DNA of 64,000 nt from Streptomyces sp. NBC_00234 (GTDB lineage Bacteria > Actinomycetota > Actinomycetes > Streptomycetales > Streptomycetaceae). This document shows, in pieces, positions 25,393 to 34,131 of this stretch. Below the pieces are notes generated by a model. It had not been told where the DNA came from and ran no database searches. It saw only the letters and a program-made list of their open reading frames with translations. Position numbers and translations under genes: made by a program. Within the stretch, counting starts at the first letter, position 1. The number at the start of each line of letters is the position of its first letter. The DNA is taken from contig NZ_CP108101.1 of assembly GCF_036195325.1 (NCBI RefSeq), forward strand, positions 682,001-746,000, given 5' to 3'.

Positions 25393-27003
25393 TCAGCTCT
25401 TCGTTCCCACAGGGTTCGCGGCCTCGGGAGAAGCGACCGGCCCGTCCGGCCCGTCCGCGGCCTCGGACGGTCCCGCCACGGCCGCCACGGCGGGCCCTGC
25501 GGCACCCCGCAGCAGCAACACGACCAGCAAGGACGCGAGGAGCAGGACGCCCGCGCCGGCCAGCGCCGCCGCGTTCAGACCGTCGGTGAAGGACTCGCGC
25601 GCCGCGGTGAGCAGCGCCCCGCCCATGTCGTCGGGGAGTTCGCCGGCGACCAGGACTGCCGCCGCGAGGGTTTCCCTCGCCGCGTCCTGCGCCGCGGCAG
25701 GCAGCCCGTCGGGGACCGAGCCGTCCAGACTGCTGCGGTACACCGCGCTGCCGAGCGTGCCCAGGGTCGCCAGACCCACCGCGCCGCCCAGTTCCTGTCC
25801 GGTCTGGAGCGTGGCGGAGGCGATGCCCGCCTTCTCCGGCGGAGCGGAGCCCACGACCATGCCGGTGAGCAGGGGCATCGTGGCGGCGACACCGGCGGAC
25901 AGCCCGCCCGCCCCGACCAGCACCATCCACAGCGGGGAGTCGGCACGGACCTGGGTGAGGAAGAGCAGACCGCCGGCGGTGAGGACGAACGCACCGCCCA
26001 CGATGAACGCGTGGTCCACGCGCTGCGCCAGGCCCGTGGACACTCCGGTGGCGAGGAAGATTCCGGCCGACGGGGTGAGGCTCCACAGGGCGGCCTCCAG
26101 CGCCGACATCCCCTGGACCGACTGCAGATACTGGGTGGTGAAGATCGCGAAGCCGATCATCACCCAGGCGGCGACCATCGCGAAGGCCACTCCGCCGCGG
26201 AAGGCGCGGGTCCGCAGCAGCGAGAGGTCCAGCAGCGGTGTGGCGGCCGTGCGTTGGCGCAGGACGAAGAGGAAGGCGACGACCAGGCCGGCCGCGATCG
26301 CGACCACCGGCACGACCTCGACGCCGTCCGTCCCGAGCTCCTTGATCCCGTAGATGACCGGGAGGATCGCACCCAGCGACAGCAGACAGCTGACGGCGTC
26401 GAACGGTCCCGGCTGCGGGTCCTTGAACTCCGGCAGCAGCCGGGGCGCCAGGACCAGGAGCAGCACCATCACCGGAGCGTTGATGAGGAACACCGATCCC
26501 CACCAGAAGAACTCCAGCATCACCCCGGAGAGCACCGGGCCGAGGGAGACACCGGAGATCAGCACGGCCGACCAGACACCGAGGGCCTTGGCCCGCTGCG
26601 TCGCGTCGGTGAAGATGCTGCGGATCAGCGAGAGCGTGGACGGCAGCAGGCAGGCGCCGCCGACACCGAGGAGGGCGCGGGCGCCGATCAGCATGCCCGC
26701 GCTGGAGGCGTAGGCGGCGATCAGCGAGGCACCGCCGAAGAAGACCGTGCCGGTCATGAGCAGCTTGCGCCGGCCCATCCGGTCGCCGACCGAGCCCATC
26801 GTGATGAGGAGCCCGGCCAGGACGAAGGCGTAGATGTCGAAGACCCACAGCAGTTGCGTGCCGGTGGGCGACAGGTCGGCGCTGATCGCCGGCACGGCGA
26901 AGAAGAGGATGGAGATGTCCATCGACACCAACAGCAGCGGCAGCGCCAGGACGGCGAGCGCCAGCCATTCTTTGCGTCCTGCGAGGGCAGGATCGGTCGT
27001 CAT
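25393..27003 (-). CDS. MFS drug-type exporter (DHA2 family, 14 TM)
   Basis: 536 residues with about 14 hydrophobic helices. Motif A between helices 2 and 3 reads GSVGDRMGRRKLL, and ARALLGVGGACLLPSTLSLI and LGPVLSGVML match the EmrB/QacA-type antiporter subfamily, which uses the proton gradient to export drugs or the host's own metabolite. ATG at 27003 has AGGAAGG seven bases upstream. A 20-base palindrome containing CTAGGG motifs lies 64-83 bases upstream, and similar motifs occur before polyketide genes, so it is a candidate self-resistance or product exporter of the cluster. Confidence 0.9.
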   Translation of the reverse strand: MTTDPALAGRKEWLALAVLALPLLLVSMDISILFFAVPAISADLSPTGTQLLWVFDIYAFVLAGLLITMGSVGDRMGRRKLLMTGTVFFGGASLIAAYASSAGMLIGARALLGVGGACLLPSTLSLIRSIFTDATQRAKALGVWSAVLISGVSLGPVLSGVMLEFFWWGSVFLINAPVMVLLLVLAPRLLPEFKDPQPGPFDAVSCLLSLGAILPVIYGIKELGTDGVEVVPVVAIAAGLVVAFLFVLRQRTAATPLLDLSLLRTRAFRGGVAFAMVAAWVMIGFAIFTTQYLQSVQGMSALEAALWSLTPSAGIFLATGVSTGLAQRVDHAFIVGGAFVLTAGGLLFLTQVRADSPLWMVLVGAGGLSAGVAATMPLLTGMVVGSAPPEKAGIASATLQTGQELGGAVGLATLGTLGSAVYRSSLDGSVPDGLPAAAQDAARETLAAAVLVAGELPDDMGGALLTAARESFTDGLNAAALAGAGVLLLASLLVVLLLRGAAGPAVAAVAGPSEAADGPDGPVASPEAANPVGTKS

Positions 27004-27066
27004 CGCTGTACCTTCCTGATGAAAACAGGTAGGTACAATCGTCTTGTCCGCACCCACGGCCCAACA

Positions 27067-27086
27067 CCCCTAGGGCCCCCTAGGGG
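27067..27086. promoter_or_regulatory. CCCCTAGGG palindrome upstream of the exporter
   Basis: Perfect inverted repeat CCCCTAGGG - CC - CCCTAGGGG. It can also be read as two CTAGGG units ten bases apart. Each half resembles the CTVGGG half-site known for PAS-LuxR regulators such as PimM, although the spacing differs. Candidate site for the LAL regulator encoded at 27991. Confidence 0.55.
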
Positions 27087-27990
27087 CGCGGCAGGACAGG
27101 GCTCCCCGGATGCTCGGGTTGCCGTACCCACGAGTTCCCCCTACTGCCCCGCAGCGGGGCTCCTCGAAGCGCCCGTGCGCCGTATGCGCCATTGCGCGAC
27201 ACGTCCGACGGCTTGAAACGAACGCAATTTGGCTGGCAGTCGGCGTCCGATTCGAGGAATTCCGCCGGAAATCCCATTCGTTACACCCCGGCATTTTCGG
27301 CCAGCGTCCGCGATCCGGCCATTCCCGCCCGGTCCGGGCCGCGCCACGAGGGCCTGCCGCCCATGGCTACGAGATGTCCGGGAGAAACCTGGCCCCGCCG
27401 GAGAGCGGGCCGCTCGCGACGAGCGCGGCGGCGGCCGGCCGGGCGCACCCGGACGGCGATCAAGGCTCCGACCTGGGACGCGTTACGGGGACGGTTCCAA
27501 GCCACCGCCGGAGGACGATCGCGCCGGGCCCGTACGTGGGCGGTTTCGCGCCGGGCCCGGCGTGGCAAGCCGTATACGTACTGGCTCCGCCTCCGCCCGT
27601 CCTTTCGAGACGCCGCGACCGCCGCGAGACCATCCCGAGGACCGGCCCCCGCGAGCACGGGAACTCGGCTGATCACCGCAGGACCGCCGCGCCACCCCTG
27701 GAAGAGTCGAATATTCGACGAGCGCAACAGACCCTTGGCGCGGCGGAACCGATTGGGCCCGGTAGCCATCAAGCGTAATGCGGCCTTCATTTTGCCGTCG
27801 TACAACAGCACTGAATGGGGTGCTATCGTCGGCCGCTGGGTGCCGGGGGGCCGTTATCCCAACTGACGGACAGTCCTTGCGCACGCAACACAGAACCTCG
27901 TATGCGAACCATTGAAGTCAATGGTGAAGGCGATAGGCAGCAGCCCGGGGGGACTTATCAAAGCTCGGGTGTGGAACGGGGGTACCACCG
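27087..27990. other. region between exporter and LAL regulator, no clear gene
   Basis: About 900 bases with several overlapping Arg-rich frames on both strands, none with convincing codon bias, ribosome site or motif. It may hold decayed coding sequence. The only clear elements are the exporter control site at its left and the palindrome at 27908-27925 before the LAL gene. Confidence 0.4.
27908..27925. promoter_or_regulatory. ACCATTGA-AG-TCAATGGT palindrome upstream of the LAL regulator
   Basis: Perfect 8-base arms with a 2-base centre, in an A/T-rich patch 66-83 bases before the LAL start codon. Symmetry and place suit an operator or activator site controlling the pathway regulator. Differs from the CTAGGG motif. 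Confidence 0.5.
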
Positions 27991-30813
27991 ATGCTTCTTG
28001 AGTACGTCGACGCACTGCGCCACCTCGGCGACCAGCTCACGGATACCGCAGAGGGAAGGGGACGTCTGCTCATTGTCAACGGCGGACTGACGAGTGGTAA
28101 GGCCGAACTCCTTCAGGAGTTCGCGGCGCGCGCGGACCGTGTGGGCGCGCTCTGTCTGACCGCGACCGCCGCGCGCGGACTCCAGTCGCTCCAGGCCGAT
28201 GTGGTCGACCAGTTGTTCCACTCCCGGGGGCTTCCCGCCGAGACCACCGAGCATGTCTCGGCGTTGCTCAGCCCGGCCGTGGTCGCCGCTCAGCCCGGGA
28301 GCCCGGACCTGGAGTCCTTATCCGGAGCCGGCGCGCGAGCCGTGCGCGACACCTGTGCCGAACTGCTGCGCCTTTCCCGGGAGCGCCCGTTGGTCATCGG
28401 TGTCGACGACGTACAGTTCGCCGACGCGTTCTCCCTCCAGCTGCTGCTCTACCTGAGCCGCCGCATGGAGTCGGCACGGATCATGATCGTGCTGAGCAAG
28501 TGGGACTGGGCGCAGCCCACCCTGCCGCGCTTCTACGCGGAGATCACCCGGCTTCCGCATGGCCTGATCCGGCTGGTGCCGCTCTCCGAGCACGGCATCG
28601 CCGGACTGATCACCCAGCGCACCGGGGAACAGCCCGACCCCGGGCTGGTCGCCGCCTACTACGAGCTGACCGGCGGCAACCCCAAGCTGGTGGACGCCCT
28701 GCTGGAGGACCAGCGGACAGCGGGCATCGAGTCCCCGGGCCGCGGCCCGGCAGGACTGGCGACGGTCGGGAGCCACTATCAGCAGGCGGTGCTCGCCTGC
28801 CTCTACCGATGGAATCCCCAACTCCTCGAAGTCGCCGAGGCATTGGCCGTGCTCGGTGACGAAGGCGCCGCCGGTCCGCTGAGCCGGCTCAGCGGTCTCA
28901 GCGTGGACACCACGGAACAGGTGCTGCACACACTCGTCGCGGAGGCGCTCCTCACCTCCGGTCCGACGCCGGGGAACTACCGGTTCCGTCATCCGGCGAT
29001 CGCCAAGACGCTGCTCAACAGCCTCTCCACGACCGAGCGCACGCGTCTGCATCTCCAGGCGGCCAAGCTCCTGCACCAGCAGGGCATCGGCCCCCGTCCT
29101 GTCGCCCGGCACCTCGCCGAGGCCGGCATCGTGGTGGAGGGCTGGGCCACGGGAGTCCTGCGGGCGGCAGCGGAACAGGCGCTCGCCCACGACGACTCCG
29201 GCACCGCCGTCCAGTACCTGGAACTGGTGATGAACGCCTGCACGCCGGGGACCGAGCACGACAGCGCACGGCTCGCCCTGGCCCACGCGTCCTGGCGGAC
29301 GAGCCCGGCGGTCTCCGCCCTGCACCTGGCCCTGCTTCCCGAGGGTCCCGACATGGAAGCACTCAGCCGCCGGGACACCGCCACACTGGTCCGGCACGCC
29401 CTGTGGCAGGGCGACACCGAAACCGCGGCGCTGGGGCTGAAGGTGCTGGAGGCATCCGGTGGAGCCGTCGACGACAGCACGATCGCCTGTCTCCGGCTGG
29501 CCGAACGCTGGGTCTACGGACCGGCGGTGGAGGAATGGCACCGCCCCGCCACCAGACCCGAGCACAGCGCGGAGCCGACCGGCGGTGGGTCCTCCAGCTG
29601 TGCGCATGCCGTATGGGATCTCGCCGCACTGTCCACCCGCACCGGCGCGGACCATGCCGCCGCCAAGGCCCGTCGTGTGCTGGAGAACTGCGCACTCGAC
29701 GACGTCTCGCTGGAGACGGTCGTCGCGGCGATCCTCGCCCTGCTGCACGACGGCGAGACCGAATCGGCCGTGAGCTGGTGCGACGTCCTCCGCGAGGAGG
29801 CCACCCGCCGGCTCGCCCCCACCTGGCTCGCGGTGCTGGAGTGCCTCCGCGCCGCGATCGCCCTGCGGCAAGGCGATCTGGCTGCCGCGGCGAAGCTGGC
29901 CACCACCGGCTACGAACGTCTTCCCGCCTCCGCCTGGGGCGTGTTCATCGGCTATCCGCTGAGCATCCTGATGCAGATCGACACGGCTCTCGACAACCAC
30001 GGCGCGGTCGCGGAGCACCTCCGCCAGGTCGTGCCGGAGGCAATGTTCGGCACCGTGTGGGGGGCACACTACCTACGGGCTCGCGGCCACCACTTCCTGG
30101 CCACCGACCGGGCGTTGTCCGCTGTCAGCGACTTCCGGGCCGCCGGGGGCCTCTCCGAACGGCTGGGCCTGGACTTCCCCGCGCTCTTCCCGTGGCGGGG
30201 CGACCTCGCCCTGGCCAATATGCGGCTCGGCCGCACGGTCCTCGCCCATCGGCTGCTCACCGAGGAACTGGAGCACCCCCGGCTGGACGTCCGCGCGAAG
30301 GGGGTCGCCCTGCGGCTGCTGGCGTCATGCAGCGATCCGGGCCGACGCCAGGGTCTGCTGGAACGCGCCATCGACCATCTGGAGCGATCCGAGGACCGGC
30401 TCGAACTGTCCCGTGCCCTCAAGGCGATGAGCCGGGTACTGCAGCAGTCCGGTCAGAACGAACAGGCGCGTTCCACCGCCCGCCGGGCGTCGCAGGAGGC
30501 CCGGATCTGCCGCACCGGAAGCGAGGAATCGGCGGAGCGGGAGAGCCCTGAGCCGGACCCGACGGTGCCGGGTCCCAGGGCAGCGACCTCGTCGGTCTGC
30601 GAGCAGCTGAGCGAGGCGGAGCGCAGGGTGGCCACGCTGGCCGCGCGCGGTCACACCAACCGGGAGATCAGCGGGCAGCTGTTCATCACGGTCAGCACGG
30701 TCGAGCAGCATCTGACCCGCATATACCGCAAGCTCGGGGTGACCAGGCGCAGCAATCTGCCGACTCACCTGGCCGACCGGCGCGGCGCCATGGAGGGCCG
30801 GGCCCAGGGCTGA
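27991..30813 (+). CDS. LAL-family (large ATP-binding LuxR) pathway regulator
   Basis: 940 residues, typical LAL size. N-terminal P-loop region NGGLTSGKAELL is a degenerate Walker A (Ala where Thr/Ser normally follows the Lys), and Walker B is VIGVDDVQFAD. A long TPR-like helical middle is followed by a C-terminal LuxR helix-turn-helix (SEAERRVATLAARGHTNREI ... STVEQHLTRIYRKLGVTRR, about residues 870-925). LAL proteins of the PikD type activate macrolide and polyene clusters. Codon 110 is TTA (28318-28320), making translation depend on the bldA leucyl-tRNA, so polyketide production is probably tied to development. Likely controls the exporter, thioesterase/ketosynthase, acyltransferase, ligase and PKS units. 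Confidence 0.92.
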   Translation: MLLEYVDALRHLGDQLTDTAEGRGRLLIVNGGLTSGKAELLQEFAARADRVGALCLTATAARGLQSLQADVVDQLFHSRGLPAETTEHVSALLSPAVVAAQPGSPDLESLSGAGARAVRDTCAELLRLSRERPLVIGVDDVQFADAFSLQLLLYLSRRMESARIMIVLSKWDWAQPTLPRFYAEITRLPHGLIRLVPLSEHGIAGLITQRTGEQPDPGLVAAYYELTGGNPKLVDALLEDQRTAGIESPGRGPAGLATVGSHYQQAVLACLYRWNPQLLEVAEALAVLGDEGAAGPLSRLSGLSVDTTEQVLHTLVAEALLTSGPTPGNYRFRHPAIAKTLLNSLSTTERTRLHLQAAKLLHQQGIGPRPVARHLAEAGIVVEGWATGVLRAAAEQALAHDDSGTAVQYLELVMNACTPGTEHDSARLALAHASWRTSPAVSALHLALLPEGPDMEALSRRDTATLVRHALWQGDTETAALGLKVLEASGGAVDDSTIACLRLAERWVYGPAVEEWHRPATRPEHSAEPTGGGSSSCAHAVWDLAALSTRTGADHAAAKARRVLENCALDDVSLETVVAAILALLHDGETESAVSWCDVLREEATRRLAPTWLAVLECLRAAIALRQGDLAAAAKLATTGYERLPASAWGVFIGYPLSILMQIDTALDNHGAVAEHLRQVVPEAMFGTVWGAHYLRARGHHFLATDRALSAVSDFRAAGGLSERLGLDFPALFPWRGDLALANMRLGRTVLAHRLLTEELEHPRLDVRAKGVALRLLASCSDPGRRQGLLERAIDHLERSEDRLELSRALKAMSRVLQQSGQNEQARSTARRASQEARICRTGSEESAERESPEPDPTVPGPRAATSSVCEQLSEAERRVATLAARGHTNREISGQLFITVSTVEQHLTRIYRKLGVTRRSNLPTHLADRRGAMEGRAQG

Positions 30814-30840
30814 ACCCGGCGGCGCATGTCCTTGCTCTCA

Positions 30841-30870
30841 GGTCCCGTTCGCCGTACGGCGGACGGGACC
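30841..30870 (+). terminator. hairpin after the LAL gene
   Basis: GGTCCCGTTCGCCGT / ACGGCGGACGGGACC stem with one G-T pair, 27 bases after the stop, no T-tract. Probable terminator of the LAL transcript. The following bases to 31127 hold nothing recognisable. Confidence 0.6.
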
Positions 30871-31127
30871 GGTGTCATCGCGTGCGGCTGTGAGCAGTGC
30901 TGGTGACGGCCCAGGTGGAAGCCGCGCGGCAGGCAGCACTCCGCCCGCTTCTCACGGGAGATGTCCGTACGCACAGGAGATCGCGGGCACCGGGACGATT
31001 CCGCTCTGCCGTGTTCCCCATCCGGAGTCCGGCCACAGCACATGCCGGAGGATCGCTCACCACATGGCCGTGGTGAGCGATCCGTGGAACGACGGCCCCG
31101 CGCGGTTACCCGGCCGGGGCCGGATTC

Positions 31128-31526
31128 TCAGGTGGAGGACCGGACGCCCGGCAACGGACGTCCCTCGCCCTGCTGGGCGGGCGACGGCACCCGGCCGTCC
31201 GCGTCGACGCCGCTCCCGTCGCCTCCGGGGGCCGGCCTCTCGGCTCCGGGCACCCAGAAGCCGAAGCCGAGAAGCATCGGCAGGGTCGGCAGTTCGGGGA
31301 GGTCGGCGAACGCGGGCGCCGGCGCGCGGGGTGCGCGTGCCACCGCATCGTCGAACAGCGGGTGCGACGCCGGCCGGGTCGTCCTCCCGGCAGCCGCCGT
31401 CGAGTCGGCCACCGGCCCGCCGCGCCCGGCCGATCGGCGGGAGCGGCGCATTGCGGCGGCGGTCGCCAGGGATGCGGTTCCGCGCGGGGCGGACTGAGTG
31501 TTGGGAACAGTTTTCTCGGCGACCAT
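31128..31526 (-). CDS. small protein of unknown function in the polyketide cluster
   Basis: 132 residues, not recognised. The ATG at 31526 has GGAGG with good spacing and third codon positions are G/C-rich, supporting a real gene. The first ~65 residues are rich in Ala, Arg and Thr; a central short motif FADLPELPTLPMLLGFGFW with alternating Pro and Leu could be a binding element or membrane-associated segment; the tail is Gly/Pro/Asp-rich and probably disordered. It follows the type II thioesterase on the same strand with a 110-base gap. No function is proposed. Confidence 0.5.
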   Translation of the reverse strand: MVAEKTVPNTQSAPRGTASLATAAAMRRSRRSAGRGGPVADSTAAAGRTTRPASHPLFDDAVARAPRAPAPAFADLPELPTLPMLLGFGFWVPGAERPAPGGDGSGVDADGRVPSPAQQGEGRPLPGVRSST

Positions 31527-31636
31527 GAGGGCCTCCAGAACCTCGGCGTCACGCTTCGGACCGTTGAGCTCGCCTTCCCGGCCGAATCCGGCCGCTCGGA
31601 AGGCGGCGCCGTACGTCGTTCTCTGCGTCTACCCGC

Positions 31637-32434
31637 TCATCGCAGCGGGAAGGCAGCGCCTCCGCCCGCACCCGCGGGCTTCACGGTGTCGGTGAACTCA
31701 CGTATCTCCCGCAGGACTTCGGGAACCTGAGCAACGAGATAGAAGTGGCCGCCAGGGTAGGTGAGGAGTCGGAACGAAGCGTCGGTGTGACGCTCCCATG
31801 CCTGCGCCTCCTCCGGCGTCACCTGCGGGTCGTCCCCGCCGACGAGCACGGTGACCGGGCACTCCAGCGGTGGCCCCGGCCGGTGCCGGTACGTCTCCAC
31901 CGCCCGGTAGTCGCTGCGCACCGCGGGCAGGATCATCCGCAGGACATCCTCGTCCGCGAAGACCTGCTCGTCCGTGCCCTGCATGCGCTTCATCTCCGCG
32001 ACGATGCCCTCGTCGTCGGCGGCGTGGACGTTCTCGTCGCGATAGGTGGACGGCGCACGACGGCCGGAAGCGAGCAGACCCGCCGCGGGCGCCCCGCGCT
32101 CCTGGAGCCGGGTGGCCACCTCGTAGGCGACCATGGCCCCCATGCTGTGGCCGAACAGGACGAGCGGCCGGTCGGCCCAGCCCGAGAGCAGTTCGTCCGT
32201 CACCACGTCCGCGAGCGCGTGGATGGAGTCCACCGGCGGTTCCGTGTGCCGGTCCTGCCGGCCCGGGTACTGCACCGCCAGGACGTCCAGGGCCGGGCTC
32301 AGGGCACGGGCCACGGGGAAGTAGAACGTGGCGGACCCACCGGCGTGCGGAAAGCAGACCAGTCGGACGCCGGCGTCCGGGGCGGGGTGGTACCGCCGGA
32401 CCCAGACATTGGATTGCGCCGGTGCTGCGGTCAT
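31637..32434 (-). CDS. type II (editing) thioesterase
   Basis: 265-residue alpha/beta hydrolase of the discrete thioesterases that accompany PKS and NRPS systems. LVCFPHAGGSATFY at the N-terminus, QYPGRQDR, nucleophile motif GHSMG (Ser97), LVGGDDPQVTP with the acid region and the catalytic His in GGHFYL. It removes stalled or wrong acyl groups from carrier proteins. The start at 32434 is preceded by GAGAGGAA; an upstream in-frame ATG at 32458 lacks a ribosome site. Divergent from the discrete ketosynthase gene. Confidence 0.92.
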   Translation of the reverse strand: MTAAPAQSNVWVRRYHPAPDAGVRLVCFPHAGGSATFYFPVARALSPALDVLAVQYPGRQDRHTEPPVDSIHALADVVTDELLSGWADRPLVLFGHSMGAMVAYEVATRLQERGAPAAGLLASGRRAPSTYRDENVHAADDEGIVAEMKRMQGTDEQVFADEDVLRMILPAVRSDYRAVETYRHRPGPPLECPVTVLVGGDDPQVTPEEAQAWERHTDASFRLLTYPGGHFYLVAQVPEVLREIREFTDTVKPAGAGGGAAFPLR

Positions 32435-32801
32435 GGCAGTCGGATTCCTCTCGGGCATGGACCGTTGCGACGGAAGCCGCGCGCTGACGCCACGAGTATG
32501 CCCTCGGCCCTTTCGAAGTGGCCAGAATCGACCACCCCTGAACTCCCGTGACACCCCCCTAATCTTGGCCCGCCATAGGTGAGCAGGTAATGCCCTGGTA
32601 ACACTGTCCTGCGGGCCGGTTGCAGGCCGTCGCGCTTCCGGAACTGCGGACGTGCACCATGCTCGTACGCCCGGAGCCCCCAGGCTCGTGGCCAAGCCTC
32701 AGGAATCGAAGGGTATGTGTGATGGGCCAGAGATGACGCCGCCGATGTCATAGAGAATTCCCGCCCCGTGCCAATTGCGTCGCACAATTCCCGGAGGACA
32801 A
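32435..32801. promoter_or_regulatory. divergent promoter region between thioesterase and ketosynthase genes
   Basis: Contains CCCCTGA (32535-32541) and CCCCTAA (32556-32562), read on the minus strand as TCAGGGG and TTAGGGG, 21 bases apart and oriented toward the thioesterase gene. Nearer the ketosynthase gene is an imperfect repeat ATGAC ... GTCAT and the ribosome site GGAGG at 32793. No gene. Confidence 0.45.
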
Positions 32802-34040
32802 ATGAAAACCGACGACCGCCATCCGCCGCCGTTCCGGCACCGTGTCATGGTCACCGGAACCGGTGCGGTCACTCCGTTGGGCGAAGGAGTGGCGGCCCTC
32901 CACAACCGGGTGGTGAACGGAGAGTCCGGGCTGACCGACGGCGAGGGCCACTGTCAGACGTTCGACCCGCATGCGGTGCTGAGCCGTAAGGGGATCCACG
33001 CCACCGACCGCTTCAGCCAGCTCGCGCTCGTCGCCGCCGAGGAAGCGATACGGCAGGCCGGCTGGTCCAACGGCCTGCCCTACGCACCGGAACGCGTCAT
33101 GTGCGTCATCGGCTCCGTCGCCGGTGGCGTGCTGACCTTCGAGGAGCAGCTGACCACCATGCGGCGCAACGGAACCGATGCCGTCTCGCGGCATGCCGTG
33201 CCGATGATGGCGCCTCATTCGGCCGCTGTCCAGATTGCCGTCCGGCACCGGCTGCGCGGTGAGACGTACTGCGTCACTTCGGGCTGCGCCTCAGGAACGC
33301 AGGCCATCGGCCGGGGCGTTCGGGCCATCCGCAGCGGCGCCGCGGACGCCGCGGTGGTGGGCGGCGCGGACGCGCCGCTGACCAATTTCATGCGCTCCGC
33401 CTACCTCAACGCCGGGATCATGTCTCCCACCGGGATCTCCGTCCCGTTCGACGAGGAACGCGACGGCTTCCTGATGGGTGAGGGCGCGGGCGTGCTGGTC
33501 CTGGAGTCCGCGGAGAGCGCCGAACGGCGCGGCCGGCCCGTCCTGGGCGAGATCCTGGGCTACGGCTCCAGCTGCGACGCGTTCCACGTGCTCTCCCCCG
33601 CCGAGGACGGCGTCGCCGCCATGGACGCCGTCCGGCACGCCCTCGACGACGCGGGCGTCACTCCTGACGCGCTGAGCTATCTCAACGCGCACGCCACCGG
33701 CAGCGCCCGCGACGACCGACTGGAGATCGCCGCGCTGCGCGGTGTGCTCGCCGACGCCCTGGAGACCCTGCCGATGTCCTCCACCAAGTCCGCCACCGGC
33801 CATCTGATGGGGGCGGCAGGCGCGGTCGAGGCGATCGCCACGCTGATGGCGCTCAACGCGAAGGTCGCACCACCCACCGTGGGGCTGCGGCGGCCCGACG
33901 CCGCGCTCGGGACACTGCGCCACGTCCTGCACGCCGTACCGCTGACCACCGCGCCGGGCCGCCGGCCCGTCGGGATGTCCACGACGTTCGGTTTCGGCGG
34001 GCACAACGCGGTCCTGGTACTCGAAGGGGCCACGGCCTGA
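32802..34040 (+). CDS. discrete beta-ketoacyl synthase (FabF-like)
   Basis: 412 residues of the KAS II/FabF group. Complete catalytic triad: Cys162 in TSGCASG, His297 in NAHATGS and His334 in TGHLMGAAG; C-terminal TFGFGGHNAVLVLE. It condenses acyl groups on carrier proteins with malonyl-ACP. Since the modular PKS has its own KS domains, a separate KS suggests it helps build or process a starter acyl chain, or acts with the discrete ACP. The start has GGAGGACA upstream. The discrete acyltransferase follows 91 bases later on the same strand. Its precise role here is not known. Confidence 0.85.
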   Translation: MKTDDRHPPPFRHRVMVTGTGAVTPLGEGVAALHNRVVNGESGLTDGEGHCQTFDPHAVLSRKGIHATDRFSQLALVAAEEAIRQAGWSNGLPYAPERVMCVIGSVAGGVLTFEEQLTTMRRNGTDAVSRHAVPMMAPHSAAVQIAVRHRLRGETYCVTSGCASGTQAIGRGVRAIRSGAADAAVVGGADAPLTNFMRSAYLNAGIMSPTGISVPFDEERDGFLMGEGAGVLVLESAESAERRGRPVLGEILGYGSSCDAFHVLSPAEDGVAAMDAVRHALDDAGVTPDALSYLNAHATGSARDDRLEIAALRGVLADALETLPMSSTKSATGHLMGAAGAVEAIATLMALNAKVAPPTVGLRRPDAALGTLRHVLHAVPLTTAPGRRPVGMSTTFGFGGHNAVLVLEGATA

Positions 34041-34078
34041 ACGGCGGGGAACACGGAGGGTGCCTCCCGTCCTGCGGC

Positions 34079-34095
34079 TTAGGGGCGGCTAGGGG
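34079..34095 (+). promoter_or_regulatory. TTAGGGG/CTAGGGG direct repeat upstream of the discrete acyltransferase
   Basis: TTAGGGG at 34079-34085 and CTAGGGG at 34089-34095, exactly ten bases (one helical turn) apart, 37 bases before the acyltransferase start. The same 10-base phasing of CTAGGG occurs before the exporter gene. Candidate activator site. Confidence 0.5.
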
Positions 34096-34131
34096 TGCTG
34101 CGCCCTCGTCCGCAACGCCAACACTGTCGCC

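Noticed and set aside
27016..27052. Possible TetR-type operator (ACAGGTAGGTAC and ACAA/TTGT) just before the exporter start
   Set aside because: The symmetry is weak and no TetR gene adjoins the exporter; the CCCCTAGGG palindrome is a far stronger candidate.
27110..27866. Several overlapping Arg-rich frames between the exporter and the LAL gene
   Set aside because: No ribosome sites, no motifs, and similar frames on both strands; treated as non-coding or decayed sequence.
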